NCBI RefSeq assembly: GCF_001954275.1
Contig: NZ_MBEU01000027.1
Span: forward strand, 22,728 to 86,727
Origin: Mycobacterium sp. IS-836
GTDB taxonomy: Bacteria; Actinomycetota; Actinomycetes; Mycobacteriales; Mycobacteriaceae
Length of the DNA stretch: 64,000 bases
Direction of reading: 5' to 3'
Shown: positions 40,596 through 49,599 of the stretch, piece by piece
Numbering within the stretch: position 1 is the stretch's first letter
Layout: every line of letters begins with the position of its first letter
Made by a program: the position numbers and the translations under genes
The notes under the pieces: model-generated
Seen by the model: the letters and a program-made list of their open reading frames with translations, nothing else
Told to the model about the DNA's origin: nothing
The model's database searches: none

Positions 40596-41970
40596 AGAGA
40601 TGGACGACGGCGCCGTGGTCGATGCGATCACCGCCGCGGCCCGTGCGCAGAACGCCGAGTGCGCGCGTGAATTGGCGGCGATCGGCGAGCTGTACGCGCG
40701 CCGGGCGCCGGCCGACGACGCCGACCGGTTCAATTGGGCCATCGACGGCCACGAGAACGTGGTGGCCGAGGTGGCCGCGGCGATGCGCATCAGCCGAGGC
40801 CGGGCCGCGGCTCGGTTGAGGTACGCGATTGCGTTGCGCGAGCGCCTGCCCCGAGTGGCAGAGGTATTCGCCCGGGGCGACATTGATTTCCGGCTGATAG
40901 CGGCCGTGGTATACCGCACCGAGTTGGTCGAAGATCCCGAGCTGGTCGCGAGGTTGGACGCGACGGTAGCGAGGCATGCCCCGAGCTGGATGCGGATGTC
41001 CGCGCCGAAAGTCGTTGAGCGTATCGACATGTGGGTTGCGCGGTTCGACCCGGCCGGTCTGCGGGTCCCGGGCGCTCGCACCGAGGATCGCTATGTCGAA
41101 TTTCTGCCGGCGGCTCCCGGGCTCGCCGGGTTCTATGCGCAGCTGCACTCCACCGACGGGGCCGCGTTGGATCGCGCCCTCGACGAGCTGGCCGCTACCG
41201 TCTGCCGGGACGACCCGCGGACCAAAAAGCAGCGGCGCGCCGACGCGCTGGGTGCGCTGGCCGCCGGGCTGGACGGGCTGCGTTGCCACTGCGGTACAGC
41301 GGATTGCACCGCCGCACAACGGGAGCCGGGCACCAATGTTGTCATTCATGTGCTAGCCGAAGAGGCGGCGGTCAAAGGCGACTCGCAAGCTCCGGCATAC
41401 CTACCAGGGTTCGGCCCCGTGCCGGCGCCGCTGCTGCGCGATCTGGCTGCTTCCGCCAAGATCAAGTCGCTGCCGATTGCGCGGGCGAAGTCCGAAGCCG
41501 GTTACCGCCCTTCTGCGGCGTTGGCCGAATTCGTCCGGTTCCGCGATCTGACATGCCGATTCCCCGGTTGCGATGCGCCGGCTGAGGTTTGCGATATCGA
41601 CCACACCGTGCCGTTTCCGCTCGGTCCCACCCACCCGTCGAACCTCAAACTCGTGTGCCGCTACCACCACCTGCTCAAGACCTTCTATACCGATTGGCGC
41701 GATCTCCAGTTGCCCGACGGAACGGTGGTGTGGACGTCTCCGTCCGGTCGCACGTACACAACGAAACCGTTTGGTGCTCTGCTGTTTCCGGCGCTGGCCG
41801 TCCCGACCGGAGCGCTGACCCCGCCGACTTGCATGCCGGCGCCGCAGCCCAACCGCGGAGTGATGATGCCGCTGCGACGACGAACCCGCGCCCAGGAACG
41901 CGCCGCCCGCATCGGCTGGGAACGCGGCATCAACGAGGCCCGAATGGCGGCCGACCCGCCGCCGTTCTAG
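40588..41970 (+). CDS. 13E12-family protein: DUF222 plus HNH endonuclease domain
   Basis: 460 aa from ATG 40588. DUF222 covers about residues 20-320. The C-terminal HNH nuclease domain has CRFPGCDAPAEVCDIDHTVP and NLKLVCRYHHLLKT, so the Cys pairs and the HNH-type histidines are present. It resembles REP13E12 proteins, a multicopy mycobacterial family tied to mobile or phage-like repeats. The gene has a perfect SOS box at its start, so it should be induced by DNA damage. It appears full length. In H37Rv Rv0393, beside ndhA, is of the same family. Confidence 0.9.
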   Translation: MFEEMDDGAVVDAITAAARAQNAECARELAAIGELYARRAPADDADRFNWAIDGHENVVAEVAAAMRISRGRAAARLRYAIALRERLPRVAEVFARGDIDFRLIAAVVYRTELVEDPELVARLDATVARHAPSWMRMSAPKVVERIDMWVARFDPAGLRVPGARTEDRYVEFLPAAPGLAGFYAQLHSTDGAALDRALDELAATVCRDDPRTKKQRRADALGALAAGLDGLRCHCGTADCTAAQREPGTNVVIHVLAEEAAVKGDSQAPAYLPGFGPVPAPLLRDLAASAKIKSLPIARAKSEAGYRPSAALAEFVRFRDLTCRFPGCDAPAEVCDIDHTVPFPLGPTHPSNLKLVCRYHHLLKTFYTDWRDLQLPDGTVVWTSPSGRTYTTKPFGALLFPALAVPTGALTPPTCMPAPQPNRGVMMPLRRRTRAQERAARIGWERGINEARMAADPPPF

Positions 41971-42045
41971 CGCGGATATCGAAAGCGCTTGTGGCGTAGG
42001 GGTACTGCACCGAACAGAACCATCGCGCCCTTACACTATTTGGTC

Positions 42046-42900
42046 ATGAGATTGCGGATCGTCGGTCTGGTGGTCGTGTTCGTTGCGGCCTATATCGCCA
42101 CGATGACGCTCTACGCGAGGTCCGGTTGTGGCTGTCCCATTCAACTTACTCAGGGTCAGCCCGCTGCCGACGGAACCACGGTGACCATCAACTTCGATGA
42201 ACTGCAGTCTGTGAAGGGCGTCCTCAACGCCAACGTGACGGTTACGCCCGGGCCCGACCTGCTGGATCAGCGAACCGGGGGCCTCAAGGAGGACCTCGGT
42301 GTCCGGGTCCACTCCGCGGCAATGCCCACCAAACGCGAGTGGTCGAAGGGCACGGTGCCGGGCGTCTTTTCCGTTGCACTGCCCGTTGTCGGTGACCCTT
42401 CGGACTGGCCCTTCGATCGCTACGACTCGGGACCAGTCACAGTCGATCTGTTCCGCGGCGCCGCGGAAGTACCGGAACGGACTTGGGTCAAATTCGTTGA
42501 CCGCGTCCCGGGCTGGCGGCTCGACATTCCCGTTGGTAGTAAAGCCGGTGTGCCCGAACCCTACCGGGTCGAGCTGCATCGGTCGCCGAGCACCGCGGTG
42601 TTCGCTGCCGTGATGGTCGCGGTGTTGATCGCGCTTGCCGGAGTAGGTGTCTGGGTCGCGGCGCAGACGGCCCGCGATCGGCGACTATTCCAACCGCCGA
42701 TGACAACCTGGTATGCGGCAATGCTTTTCGCGGTGATACCGCTGCGCAATGCCCTTCCGGACGCACCGCCGCTGGGGTCCTGGATCGATGTCTCGGTCGT
42801 GCTTTGGGTCATCGTCGCATTGGTCGGCTCGATGCTGCTGTACCTGTCCTGCTGGTGGCGACACCTAAAGCCCGACATCGTCGACACGCCAACGGTTTAG
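42046..42900 (+). CDS. DUF4436 membrane protein
   Basis: 284 aa from ATG 42046; TACACT (42032-42037) ends 8 nt before it, so leaderless. A longer start at 41989 would overlap that promoter. One N-terminal membrane helix (about residues 2-22) precedes an exported domain of about 170 residues. Three more helices lie near the C-terminus (about 185-207, 221-235, 245-266). It matches the actinobacterial DUF4436 family. Its stop overlaps the convergent secreted-protein gene by 4 bp. The function is unknown. Confidence 0.8.
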   Translation: MRLRIVGLVVVFVAAYIATMTLYARSGCGCPIQLTQGQPAADGTTVTINFDELQSVKGVLNANVTVTPGPDLLDQRTGGLKEDLGVRVHSAAMPTKREWSKGTVPGVFSVALPVVGDPSDWPFDRYDSGPVTVDLFRGAAEVPERTWVKFVDRVPGWRLDIPVGSKAGVPEPYRVELHRSPSTAVFAAVMVAVLIALAGVGVWVAAQTARDRRLFQPPMTTWYAAMLFAVIPLRNALPDAPPLGSWIDVSVVLWVIVALVGSMLLYLSCWWRHLKPDIVDTPTV

Positions 42901-43505
42901 AACGGCCAGGCGCCCGCATTCGTCTTGTACTTGCCGTTGAGCTGGCTGCAGAAGTCGTCAGACGTACCAGCGAGCAAGATGTAATAGGCTTCGCCGCCGC
43001 GACTTTCGAAGGAGTTGGGGGTGGTCCAGCCGTTGTCGCACATCGACGTCTGGTTGCCGGTGGTGGGCCTGCGCCAGTTCGTTTTGGCGCAGCTCGCAAG
43101 GGCGTCGACGTTGCCGGCGGTGCTCTTCGCGGCGACCAGCATCGCGCCGCCCCACAGGCCGTCGTTGCGCCGGTAGGCGCGCGCCCCGAATCCGGCATTG
43201 TTGGTCTGGCAGGCCAGCGCGCGGCGCAGCAGCCCGAAGGGCGCGGCGAGCTGCGCATTGCTGACCGCGGCGGCGGCCGTGATGAACTGGGCCGCGTCCG
43301 AGCCGTCTACCTCTTGGACATTCGGATTCCCGAGACTCGTCAACTGCTGCGCGATCCCGGCATTGTTGCCGCCGCCGATGATCGCTCCGCCCCCGCCGGA
43401 CGTCATCGCGGGCAGCGTGACATCGGCGGTCGCCGTTGGTATCTGAGCCACAGCACTCAGCGACAGCACACCCGCCGCAATAGCCGCGCCAATGCGAAGC
43501 GCCAT
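42897..43505 (-). CDS. Secreted protein (Rv0398c-like)
   Basis: 202 aa from ATG 43505 (TTG 43514 is an alternative). The signal peptide is clear (MALRIGAAIAAGVLSLSAVA, cleavage near ATADV). The mature part has a Gly-rich stretch (SGGGGAIIGGGNNAG) and four Cys residues (LACQTNN, ASCAKTN, SMCDNGW, DFCSQLN), probably two disulfides. It resembles the possible secreted protein Rv0398c. No enzymatic motif is visible. Confidence 0.78.
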   Translation of the reverse strand: MALRIGAAIAAGVLSLSAVAQIPTATADVTLPAMTSGGGGAIIGGGNNAGIAQQLTSLGNPNVQEVDGSDAAQFITAAAAVSNAQLAAPFGLLRRALACQTNNAGFGARAYRRNDGLWGGAMLVAAKSTAGNVDALASCAKTNWRRPTTGNQTSMCDNGWTTPNSFESRGGEAYYILLAGTSDDFCSQLNGKYKTNAGAWPF

Positions 43506-43533
43506 GGTTCCCAAGGTTACCGACCGGCCGCCC

Positions 43534-44718
43534 TCAGCGGAAGGCGTCGCTGCCGGTGAACGCCTGGCCGAGCACCAGCTGGTGCATCTCTGGGGTGCCC
43601 TCGTACGTCAGCACCGACTCCAGGTTGACCATGTGCCGGATCACGGGATACTCCAGCGATATCCCGTTGCCGCCCAATATAGTTCGAGCATCCCGGCAGA
43701 TTTTGAGCGCCTCACGGGTGTTGTTGAGCTTGCCGAAGCTGACCTGTTCGGGCCGCAGCCCGACGCTGTCCTTGAGGCGGCCGAGGTGCAGCGACAGCAG
43801 CTGGCCCTTGTGCAGTTCGACCGCCATGTCGACGAGTTTTGCCTGGGTCAACTGGAATCCGGCGATCGGACGGCCGAATTGGGTGCGCTGCGTGGCGTAA
43901 TCCAGTGCGGATTGCCAGGCCGCTCGGGCCGCTCCCATCGATCCCCAGATGATCCCGTAGCGCGCCTCGGACAGGCAGGACAGCGGCCCCCGCAGCCCCT
44001 TCGCCTCGGGCAGCATCGCGTCGGCGGGCAGTCGCACGTCGTCGAGCACCAGTTCGCTGGTGATCGATGCCCGGAGCGACAGCTTGTGGTGAATCGTGTT
44101 CGCGGCGAAGCCGGGTGTCTTGGTGGGGACGATGAACCCGCGGATCCCGTCGTCGGTGGCGGCCCACACGACCGCGACGTCGGCGACCGAGCCGTTGGTG
44201 ATCCATAGCTTGCGACCGTTGATCACCCAGTCCGCACCATCGCGCCGCGCAGTGGTTTTCATCGCCGCGGGGTCGGATCCGACGTCGGGTTCGGTCAACC
44301 CGAAGCAGCCGAGCAACTCGCCCGCGGCCATGCCGGGCAGCCACTGCTGCTTTTGTTCCTCCGAGCCGAAGTTCCAGATCGCGAACATCGCCAGCGATCC
44401 CTGCACCGAGACCATCGACCGAATGCCAGAGTCGGCGGCCTCCAGCTCGGTACAGGCCAGGCCGTAGTGCACGGCCGACGCCCCGCCACAGCCGTAGCCG
44501 TGCAGGTGCATGCCGAGCAGCCCGAGCTGGCCGAACTGCTCGGCGAGCTCGCGGACCGGCAGGTCGCCGATCTCGAACCACTCCGCCACGTGGGGGAGGA
44601 CGTGTTCGGCGCAGAACTTCCTGGTGGTGTCGCGCACCGCGATCTCGTCGCTCGACAGGGATGCGTCGAGGCCGAGCGGGTCGTATCGGTCGAAGGCGGG
44701 AGGCGCATCAGTGCTCAT
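43534..44718 (-). CDS. fadE7: Acyl-CoA dehydrogenase FadE7 (glutaryl-CoA-dehydrogenase-like)
   Basis: 394 aa, full length. FAD/acyl motifs are visible (CFGLTEPDVGSDPAAMKT, KLWITNGSVAD). RTQFGRPIAGFQLTQ follows, and the catalytic Glu in VLTYEGTPEMHQLVLGQ is the glutaryl-CoA dehydrogenase type. It oxidises the alpha-beta bond of an acyl-CoA. The SDR gene lies 15 bp upstream on the same strand, so they likely act in one pathway. The neighbourhood fits Rv0400c. Confidence 0.9.
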   Translation of the reverse strand: MSTDAPPAFDRYDPLGLDASLSSDEIAVRDTTRKFCAEHVLPHVAEWFEIGDLPVRELAEQFGQLGLLGMHLHGYGCGGASAVHYGLACTELEAADSGIRSMVSVQGSLAMFAIWNFGSEEQKQQWLPGMAAGELLGCFGLTEPDVGSDPAAMKTTARRDGADWVINGRKLWITNGSVADVAVVWAATDDGIRGFIVPTKTPGFAANTIHHKLSLRASITSELVLDDVRLPADAMLPEAKGLRGPLSCLSEARYGIIWGSMGAARAAWQSALDYATQRTQFGRPIAGFQLTQAKLVDMAVELHKGQLLSLHLGRLKDSVGLRPEQVSFGKLNNTREALKICRDARTILGGNGISLEYPVIRHMVNLESVLTYEGTPEMHQLVLGQAFTGSDAFR

Positions 44719-44733
44719 GGGGCCAGCCTGCCA

Positions 44734-45483
44734 CTAACCAGCCATCGTGAGACCACCGCTGACGCTGATCACCTGTCCGGTGATGAACGACGCGGCGTCG
44801 GAGGCAAAGAACAGCACCGGTGCCGCGACCTCTTCGGGACGCGCCAGACGGCGGAACGGAATCGCTTTGACCAGCGCCTCTTTCAGCTTCTCGGGCTGTG
44901 CGTGAAACAGCGGTGTGTCGGTCGGGCCTGGACACACGCAGTTGACGGTGATCCGATGGCGGGCCATTTCCCGGGCCAGGGACTTGCTCAGCGCGATAAC
45001 GCCGCCCTTTGCGCCGGCATAGATAGATTCACCCGAGCTGCCGACGCGGCCGGCATCGCTGGCCAAGTTGATCACCCGTCCGCCCGCGTGGGTCTCGATC
45101 ATCGCGGGCAGGAACGCACCGCACACATGCACTGGACCCAAGTAGTTGATCGCTACCACTTTGGCCGCGAATTCCGGTGTGGCATTGAGGAATTGGTCGG
45201 TGCGGTCCCAACCGGCGGCATTGACGACGATGTTGGGCACCCCTACCTCGTCGTGTGTGCGGTCACGCAAGGCGTCGACTTGGGCAGGATCGGCGACATC
45301 CACCGGCAGCGCGGTGATCAGCTCAGGTTGCTCCGCCGCGGTGGCCGCTGCGGTCGACTCGTCGAGATCGGCAGCGACGACCCGGTTGCCCTGGGCGGCG
45401 AATCCCAGGGCGATCGCCCTGCCGATGCCCGATCCGGCGCCGGTCACTAGCGCCAGTCTGCCGGGATGTGAATGGCTAATCAC
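44734..45483 (-). CDS. SDR-family oxidoreductase
   Basis: 249 aa from GTG 45483. It has the classical SDR motifs: TGAGSGIGRAIALGFA, the acidic AADLDES after strand 2 (suggesting NAD), NNAGWD-like NAAGWDRTD, and catalytic S and YAGAK. It resembles hydroxyacyl-CoA dehydrogenases such as those acting on cyclic acids (BadH-like). With FadE7 just downstream it could oxidise a hydroxyacyl-CoA. I recall no counterpart at this locus in H37Rv. Confidence 0.85.
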   Translation of the reverse strand: MISHSHPGRLALVTGAGSGIGRAIALGFAAQGNRVVAADLDESTAAATAAEQPELITALPVDVADPAQVDALRDRTHDEVGVPNIVVNAAGWDRTDQFLNATPEFAAKVVAINYLGPVHVCGAFLPAMIETHAGGRVINLASDAGRVGSSGESIYAGAKGGVIALSKSLAREMARHRITVNCVCPGPTDTPLFHAQPEKLKEALVKAIPFRRLARPEEVAAPVLFFASDAASFITGQVISVSGGLTMAG

Positions 45484-45553
45484 TGCCGACGAAATCTAGG
45501 TTCACCACGGCGTTGGGGTCAAGGACGACCGCCGCGCCCGGTAGTCTCGCTGC

Positions 45554-45919
45554 ATGCAACGGCTGGCCTGGCTGGGCATCGACGTAGTCGCTGTGCTGGT
45601 GTTCTGCGCCCTCGGACGCCGCAGCCACGCCGAAGGGCTCACCATCGGGGGCGTCGCGACGACGGCGTGGCCGTTCCTCACCGGAACCGTCGTCGGGTGG
45701 CTGGCGTCCCGGGCTTGGCAGCGCCCGACGGCCGTGGTTCCCACCGGGGTGGTCGTGTGGTTGTGCACGGTGGCGGTGGGCATGCTGCTGCGCAAGGCCA
45801 GCTCGGCCGGGGTGGCGGCGACTTTCGTACTGGTCGCGGCATCGGTCACCGCGGTCCTGCTGCTCGGTTGGCGAGCCGCCGTCGGGCTGACCGCGCGGCA
45901 CGGCGCAAACCGACGATGA
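45554..45919 (+). CDS. DUF3054 membrane protein (Rv0401-like)
   Basis: 121 aa from ATG 45554 with four hydrophobic segments (for example LAWLGIDVVAVLVFCALGRR and AWPFLTGTVVGWLASRAW). Both length and pattern match DUF3054. TAGTCT (45542-45547) ends 6 nt before the ATG, suggesting a leaderless message. Its TGA overlaps the methyltransferase ATG (45916-45919). The function is unknown. Confidence 0.85.
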   Translation: MQRLAWLGIDVVAVLVFCALGRRSHAEGLTIGGVATTAWPFLTGTVVGWLASRAWQRPTAVVPTGVVVWLCTVAVGMLLRKASSAGVAATFVLVAASVTAVLLLGWRAAVGLTARHGANRR

Positions 45920-46833
45920 CACGGACCGACGACGACACCTGGAATCCGGCCACCGGCGTCGGAATGACCGCGACGTTCGGCGCCGTCGCGAGGGCGGTGG
46001 GCACCAACAAGGGGCTCATCAACGACCCGTTCGCCGAGCACCTGGTTCGTGCCGCGGGCGTGGATTACTTCACCAGGTTGATCGAGGACCAGCGGTACGC
46101 CGATGACGCCGGCAGATCGCCCGTAGTTACCGGGCTCATCGATGTCCTTGCGGCACATACGCGATTCGTGGACGAATACCTCGCCGAGGCCGGGAAGGCC
46201 GGCATACGACAAGTGGTGAACCTGGGCTGCGGGATGGACACCCGGCCGTATCGGCTGTGGTGGCCATCGGGGACCACGGTGTATGAAATCGATCAGCCGG
46301 AAATCGTGGATTTCACGACAGACGTGCTACGCGGGCTGGGCGCCGAACTGACCGCGAACCGCCGCGCGATCGGCATCGATCTTCGTGAGGATTGGCTGGA
46401 CGGGCTGCGGCGTGTGGGTTTTGACGCCTCCCAACGCACGGTATGGGTTGCCGAGGGGCTGTTGGTTGGGTACCTGGCGCCCGACGCACAGAATCGGTTA
46501 CTCGAAACACTCACGGCGGCCAGCGCTACCGGTAGCCGGCTCGCCGCTGATCACATGCCCACGTGGACCCCCACGCAGCTGGAGGAGGGGCGGGCGTTTA
46601 TGGATATCTGGCGCCAGGAGGGGCTGGACGTCGATCTGGCCGGGCTGACCTATTCCGGCGAATACCGCTATGTTCCCCAGCATCTGGCGGCCCGCGGCTG
46701 GGAAACGGTCGAGCGGAAGGTCGCGGATTTATTCGCCCCGATCGGAATGGCCGGCCGGTGGCGCGGCAGCCCGGAAGACGAGGCGATCACCCCGCGGTAC
46801 GTCACCGCCACCCGGTCCCGGCCGCGCGGTTGA
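45916..46833 (+). CDS. SAM-dependent methyltransferase (mycobacterial LCM-like family)
   Basis: 305 aa from ATG 45916. The SAM-binding motif is VVNLGCGMDTRPYRL (about residues 96-110), with acidic YEIDQPEIVDF after strand 2 and VAEGLLVGYL for the next motif. It belongs to the large mycobacterial family related to leucine carboxyl methyltransferases, which has many members of unknown substrate. The ATG overlaps the DUF3054 stop, so the two are cotranscribed. Confidence 0.88.
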   Translation: MTRTDDDTWNPATGVGMTATFGAVARAVGTNKGLINDPFAEHLVRAAGVDYFTRLIEDQRYADDAGRSPVVTGLIDVLAAHTRFVDEYLAEAGKAGIRQVVNLGCGMDTRPYRLWWPSGTTVYEIDQPEIVDFTTDVLRGLGAELTANRRAIGIDLREDWLDGLRRVGFDASQRTVWVAEGLLVGYLAPDAQNRLLETLTAASATGSRLAADHMPTWTPTQLEEGRAFMDIWRQEGLDVDLAGLTYSGEYRYVPQHLAARGWETVERKVADLFAPIGMAGRWRGSPEDEAITPRYVTATRSRPRG

Positions 46834-46880
46834 GCCCTGGCCGGAATGCATCCACGTGGCAGGCGTTAGACAGTTAGGTG

Positions 46881-47378
46881 ATGCCCAGTTCCCAGCTCCG
46901 GTTCGTAGCCGCCGCCCAGGATGACCCCCTGGCGCAGCCGCTGCTGGCCGAGCTGGCCGTCGAATACGCGCAGCGATACGGCGGTACACCGAGCGCGCAC
47001 CTGTCCTGGCTGCCGGTGCCGCCCGCGGAGCTGGCCGCGCCGGACGGCGGCCTGCTGATCGGCGTGCTGGACGGCGTGCCGGTGACGGGCGGCGCGTTCC
47101 GGCGTTTCGACGACGAGACCGCCGAACTCAAGCGGATCTGGACCGACCGCGCGCATCGGCGCTGCGGCTACGCGAAGGCGCTGCTGGCGGCGCTGGAGGC
47201 GGAGACCGCGACGCGCGGCTACCGCCGGCTGTACCTGATCACCGGCAACCGCCAGCCCGAGGCCGAGGCGCTGTACGACGCGACCGGGTACACCCGGGTG
47301 GAGGCCGAGCCGATTCCGTCCTGGGGCCCGTTTCATCCCATCGCGTTCGAGAAGATCCTCGCGGGGGGACCCGCATGA
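46881..47378 (+). CDS. GNAT-family N-acetyltransferase
   Basis: 165 aa from ATG 46881 (GTG 46878 is just upstream). It is a single GNAT domain with the acetyl-CoA-binding segment RAHRRCGYAKALLAALE (about residues 92-108) and LYLITGNRQPEAEALYDATGY, where the last strand-helix is typical. It transfers acetyl from acetyl-CoA to an amine. The stop overlaps the first monooxygenase start, so the four genes to 50954 look like an operon. The substrate may be an amino-acid derivative passed to the monooxygenases, which is inference. Confidence 0.85.
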   Translation: MPSSQLRFVAAAQDDPLAQPLLAELAVEYAQRYGGTPSAHLSWLPVPPAELAAPDGGLLIGVLDGVPVTGGAFRRFDDETAELKRIWTDRAHRRCGYAKALLAALEAETATRGYRRLYLITGNRQPEAEALYDATGYTRVEAEPIPSWGPFHPIAFEKILAGGPA

Positions 47379-48481
47379 CCGCTCCGTTGCATCTGGCGGT
47401 CGCACTCGACGGGTACGGCTGGCACCCGCAGGCCTGGCGTTCCACACTGGCGTCCGATCCCGACACCCCGTCGGTGCTGAGCGGCGGCTACTGGTCTCAC
47501 CTGGCGGCCACCGCCGAGCGCGGGCTGCTCGACTTCCTCACCATCGACGACACGTTGATGCCGCAAATCGGACGGGGCGAGCGCATCCATCCCGATCGCC
47601 TGGCCGGCCGCGGCGACGCCGTGTTGATCGCGGCCCGCATCGCTCCCGCGACGCGCCACATCGGGCTGGTTCCGGTGGCCACCGTGACCCACACCGAGCC
47701 GTTTCATATCTCCAAAGCCATTGCCACCCTTGACTTTGTGTCGCGCGGCCGGGCGGGCTGGCAACCGCGGGTCAGCGTCACCGCACACGAGGCCGCGCTG
47801 TTCGGCCGGCGGAACGCGGCCCAGATTCCGCTGTCGCCTCTCTTTGAAGAGGCCACCGAGTACGTCGACGTCGTGCGGCGGTTATGGGATAGCTGGGAGG
47901 ACGACGCGATCATCCGCGACGTGGCCACCGGGCGCTACGTCGACACGGACAAACTGCACTACATCGACTTCGCCGGCAAGCACTTCTCCGTCAAGGGGCC
48001 GTCGATCACGCCGCGACCGCCGCAGGGTCAGCCGGTGGTCGCCGCGCTGGCGCACGCCGGCCCCGTCTACGAATTCGCCGCCGCCACAGCCGACCTCGTG
48101 TTCATCACGCCCACCGACGAGGCGTCGGTCCGCGGCATCCTCGGCGAGGTACGCGCGGCGGGCGGCACCGGGCTGAAGGTGTTCGCCGATGTGGTGGTGT
48201 CTTTCGACGGTAACGGGGACTTCCGGTCCGACGCGCTCGTCTTCTCCGGCAGCGCAACGGAGTTGGTGGACTTGCTGGTGGATTGGCAGCGGCTGGGCAT
48301 CGACGGTGCGCGGCTGCGTCCGGCGATCAACGCCACCGACCTCCCGGTGATCGTCGACGAGGTGGTGCCGCTGCTGCAGCGGACCGGACGGTTCCGCGAC
48401 GGCTATCGGGACGGCGAAACGCTGCGCGCGCGCCTCGGCCTCCCGGTCGCCGTCAACCGGTACACGGCGGTCAGCCGATGA
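47375..48481 (+). CDS. Luciferase-like flavin-dependent monooxygenase 1
   Basis: 368 aa from ATG 47375, overlapping the GNAT stop (ATGA). It has the bacterial-luciferase TIM-barrel pattern: HLAATAERGLLDFLTIDDTL, RHIGLVPVATVTHTEPFH and LDFVSRGRAGWQPRVSV, as in the NtaA/SnaA side of the family. It should use reduced FMN and O2, though F420 use cannot be excluded. The next gene overlaps its stop by 4 bp. The substrate is unknown. Confidence 0.85.
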   Translation: MTAPLHLAVALDGYGWHPQAWRSTLASDPDTPSVLSGGYWSHLAATAERGLLDFLTIDDTLMPQIGRGERIHPDRLAGRGDAVLIAARIAPATRHIGLVPVATVTHTEPFHISKAIATLDFVSRGRAGWQPRVSVTAHEAALFGRRNAAQIPLSPLFEEATEYVDVVRRLWDSWEDDAIIRDVATGRYVDTDKLHYIDFAGKHFSVKGPSITPRPPQGQPVVAALAHAGPVYEFAAATADLVFITPTDEASVRGILGEVRAAGGTGLKVFADVVVSFDGNGDFRSDALVFSGSATELVDLLVDWQRLGIDGARLRPAINATDLPVIVDEVVPLLQRTGRFRDGYRDGETLRARLGLPVAVNRYTAVSR

Positions 48482-49599
48482 ACGGGGTTCCCATCTCGAT
48501 CCTGGATCTCGCGCCGGTCAGCGAAGGCGGCGACGTCGCGACGGCGTTGCGCAACACCATCGAGCTGGCCCAGCGGGCGGAGGAGTGGGGTTATCGCCGC
48601 TTCTGGATCGCCGAGCATCATTTCGTCGCCGTCGCCAGTGCGGCACCGGCGGTGCTCATCGGACAAATCGCGGCCGCTACCAACACGATTCGGGTGGGGT
48701 CGGGCGCGGTGCAGCTCAGCCACACCACGGCCGCAGCGGTGGTCGAGAGCTTCGGCATGCTGGACGCGTTCTACCCGGGCCGCATCGACCTCGGCTTGGG
48801 CCGCTCGGCCCAGCGACGAATATCGAAGCCGAAAGGGCCGCGACCCCCAAGGCCGGAACCGTCGCGCGAATGGCGCGAGGTCGACGGGGTGGTGATCCCG
48901 CCACCGTTCGACCTGCGGGGGTTGCTGGGCAGCGGCCGGGTGAAGGCGAGCATGTCGGTCCTGCAGCAGCCCGAGGCGGTCGCGCCCGACTTCGAAGAGC
49001 AACTCGGCGACATCATCGCCATGCTCGCGGGCACCTACGAGGTCGACGGCTTCGACCTGCATGCGGTGCCCGGCGAGGGCGCGGCGCTCACGCCGTGGAT
49101 CTTCGGCAGCAGCAGGGGACGCAGCGCCAAGGTGGCCGGTGCGCTAGGCCTTCCGTTCGTCGCCAGCTACCACATCACCCCCGCCACCGCGCTGGACGCC
49201 ATCGACGCCTACCGGGACGCCTTCGTGCCGTCGGCGGCGTTGGCGCGGCCCTACGTCGTGGTGTCGGCCGACATCGTGGTGGCCGACGACAGCGCCACGG
49301 CCAAACAGCTGGCGTCCAGCTACGGCCAATGGGTGTACTCGATTCGGGCCGGGGGCGGGGCCATCCCGTATCCCGACCCCGACCACTGCCCGCCGCTGAC
49401 CGACGAACAACTGGCCGTGGTAAAAGACCGGATAGCAACGCAATTCGTGGGCAATCCGGACGAAGTCGCCGAGCGGCTGCACACCCTGCAGCGGGCCACC
49501 GACGCCGACGAACTCGTCATCACCTCGGTGACCCACCGCCACACGGACCGCCTGCGCTCCCATGAGCTCATCGCCAAACGATGGGGCCTGGCCGGATGA
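48478..49599 (+). CDS. Luciferase-like flavin-dependent monooxygenase 2 (MsnO8/LuxA-like)
   Basis: 373 aa from ATG 48478, overlapping the previous stop by 4 bp. It has the LuxA-like core YRRFWIAEHHFVAVASAAP and IRVGSGAVQLSHTTAAAVVE with GRIDLGLGRS, the MsnO8-type branch. This branch differs from its two neighbours, so the cassette is not a simple tandem duplication. It ends with a 4-bp overlap with the third monooxygenase. Confidence 0.87.
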   Translation: MNGVPISILDLAPVSEGGDVATALRNTIELAQRAEEWGYRRFWIAEHHFVAVASAAPAVLIGQIAAATNTIRVGSGAVQLSHTTAAAVVESFGMLDAFYPGRIDLGLGRSAQRRISKPKGPRPPRPEPSREWREVDGVVIPPPFDLRGLLGSGRVKASMSVLQQPEAVAPDFEEQLGDIIAMLAGTYEVDGFDLHAVPGEGAALTPWIFGSSRGRSAKVAGALGLPFVASYHITPATALDAIDAYRDAFVPSAALARPYVVVSADIVVADDSATAKQLASSYGQWVYSIRAGGGAIPYPDPDHCPPLTDEQLAVVKDRIATQFVGNPDEVAERLHTLQRATDADELVITSVTHRHTDRLRSHELIAKRWGLAG

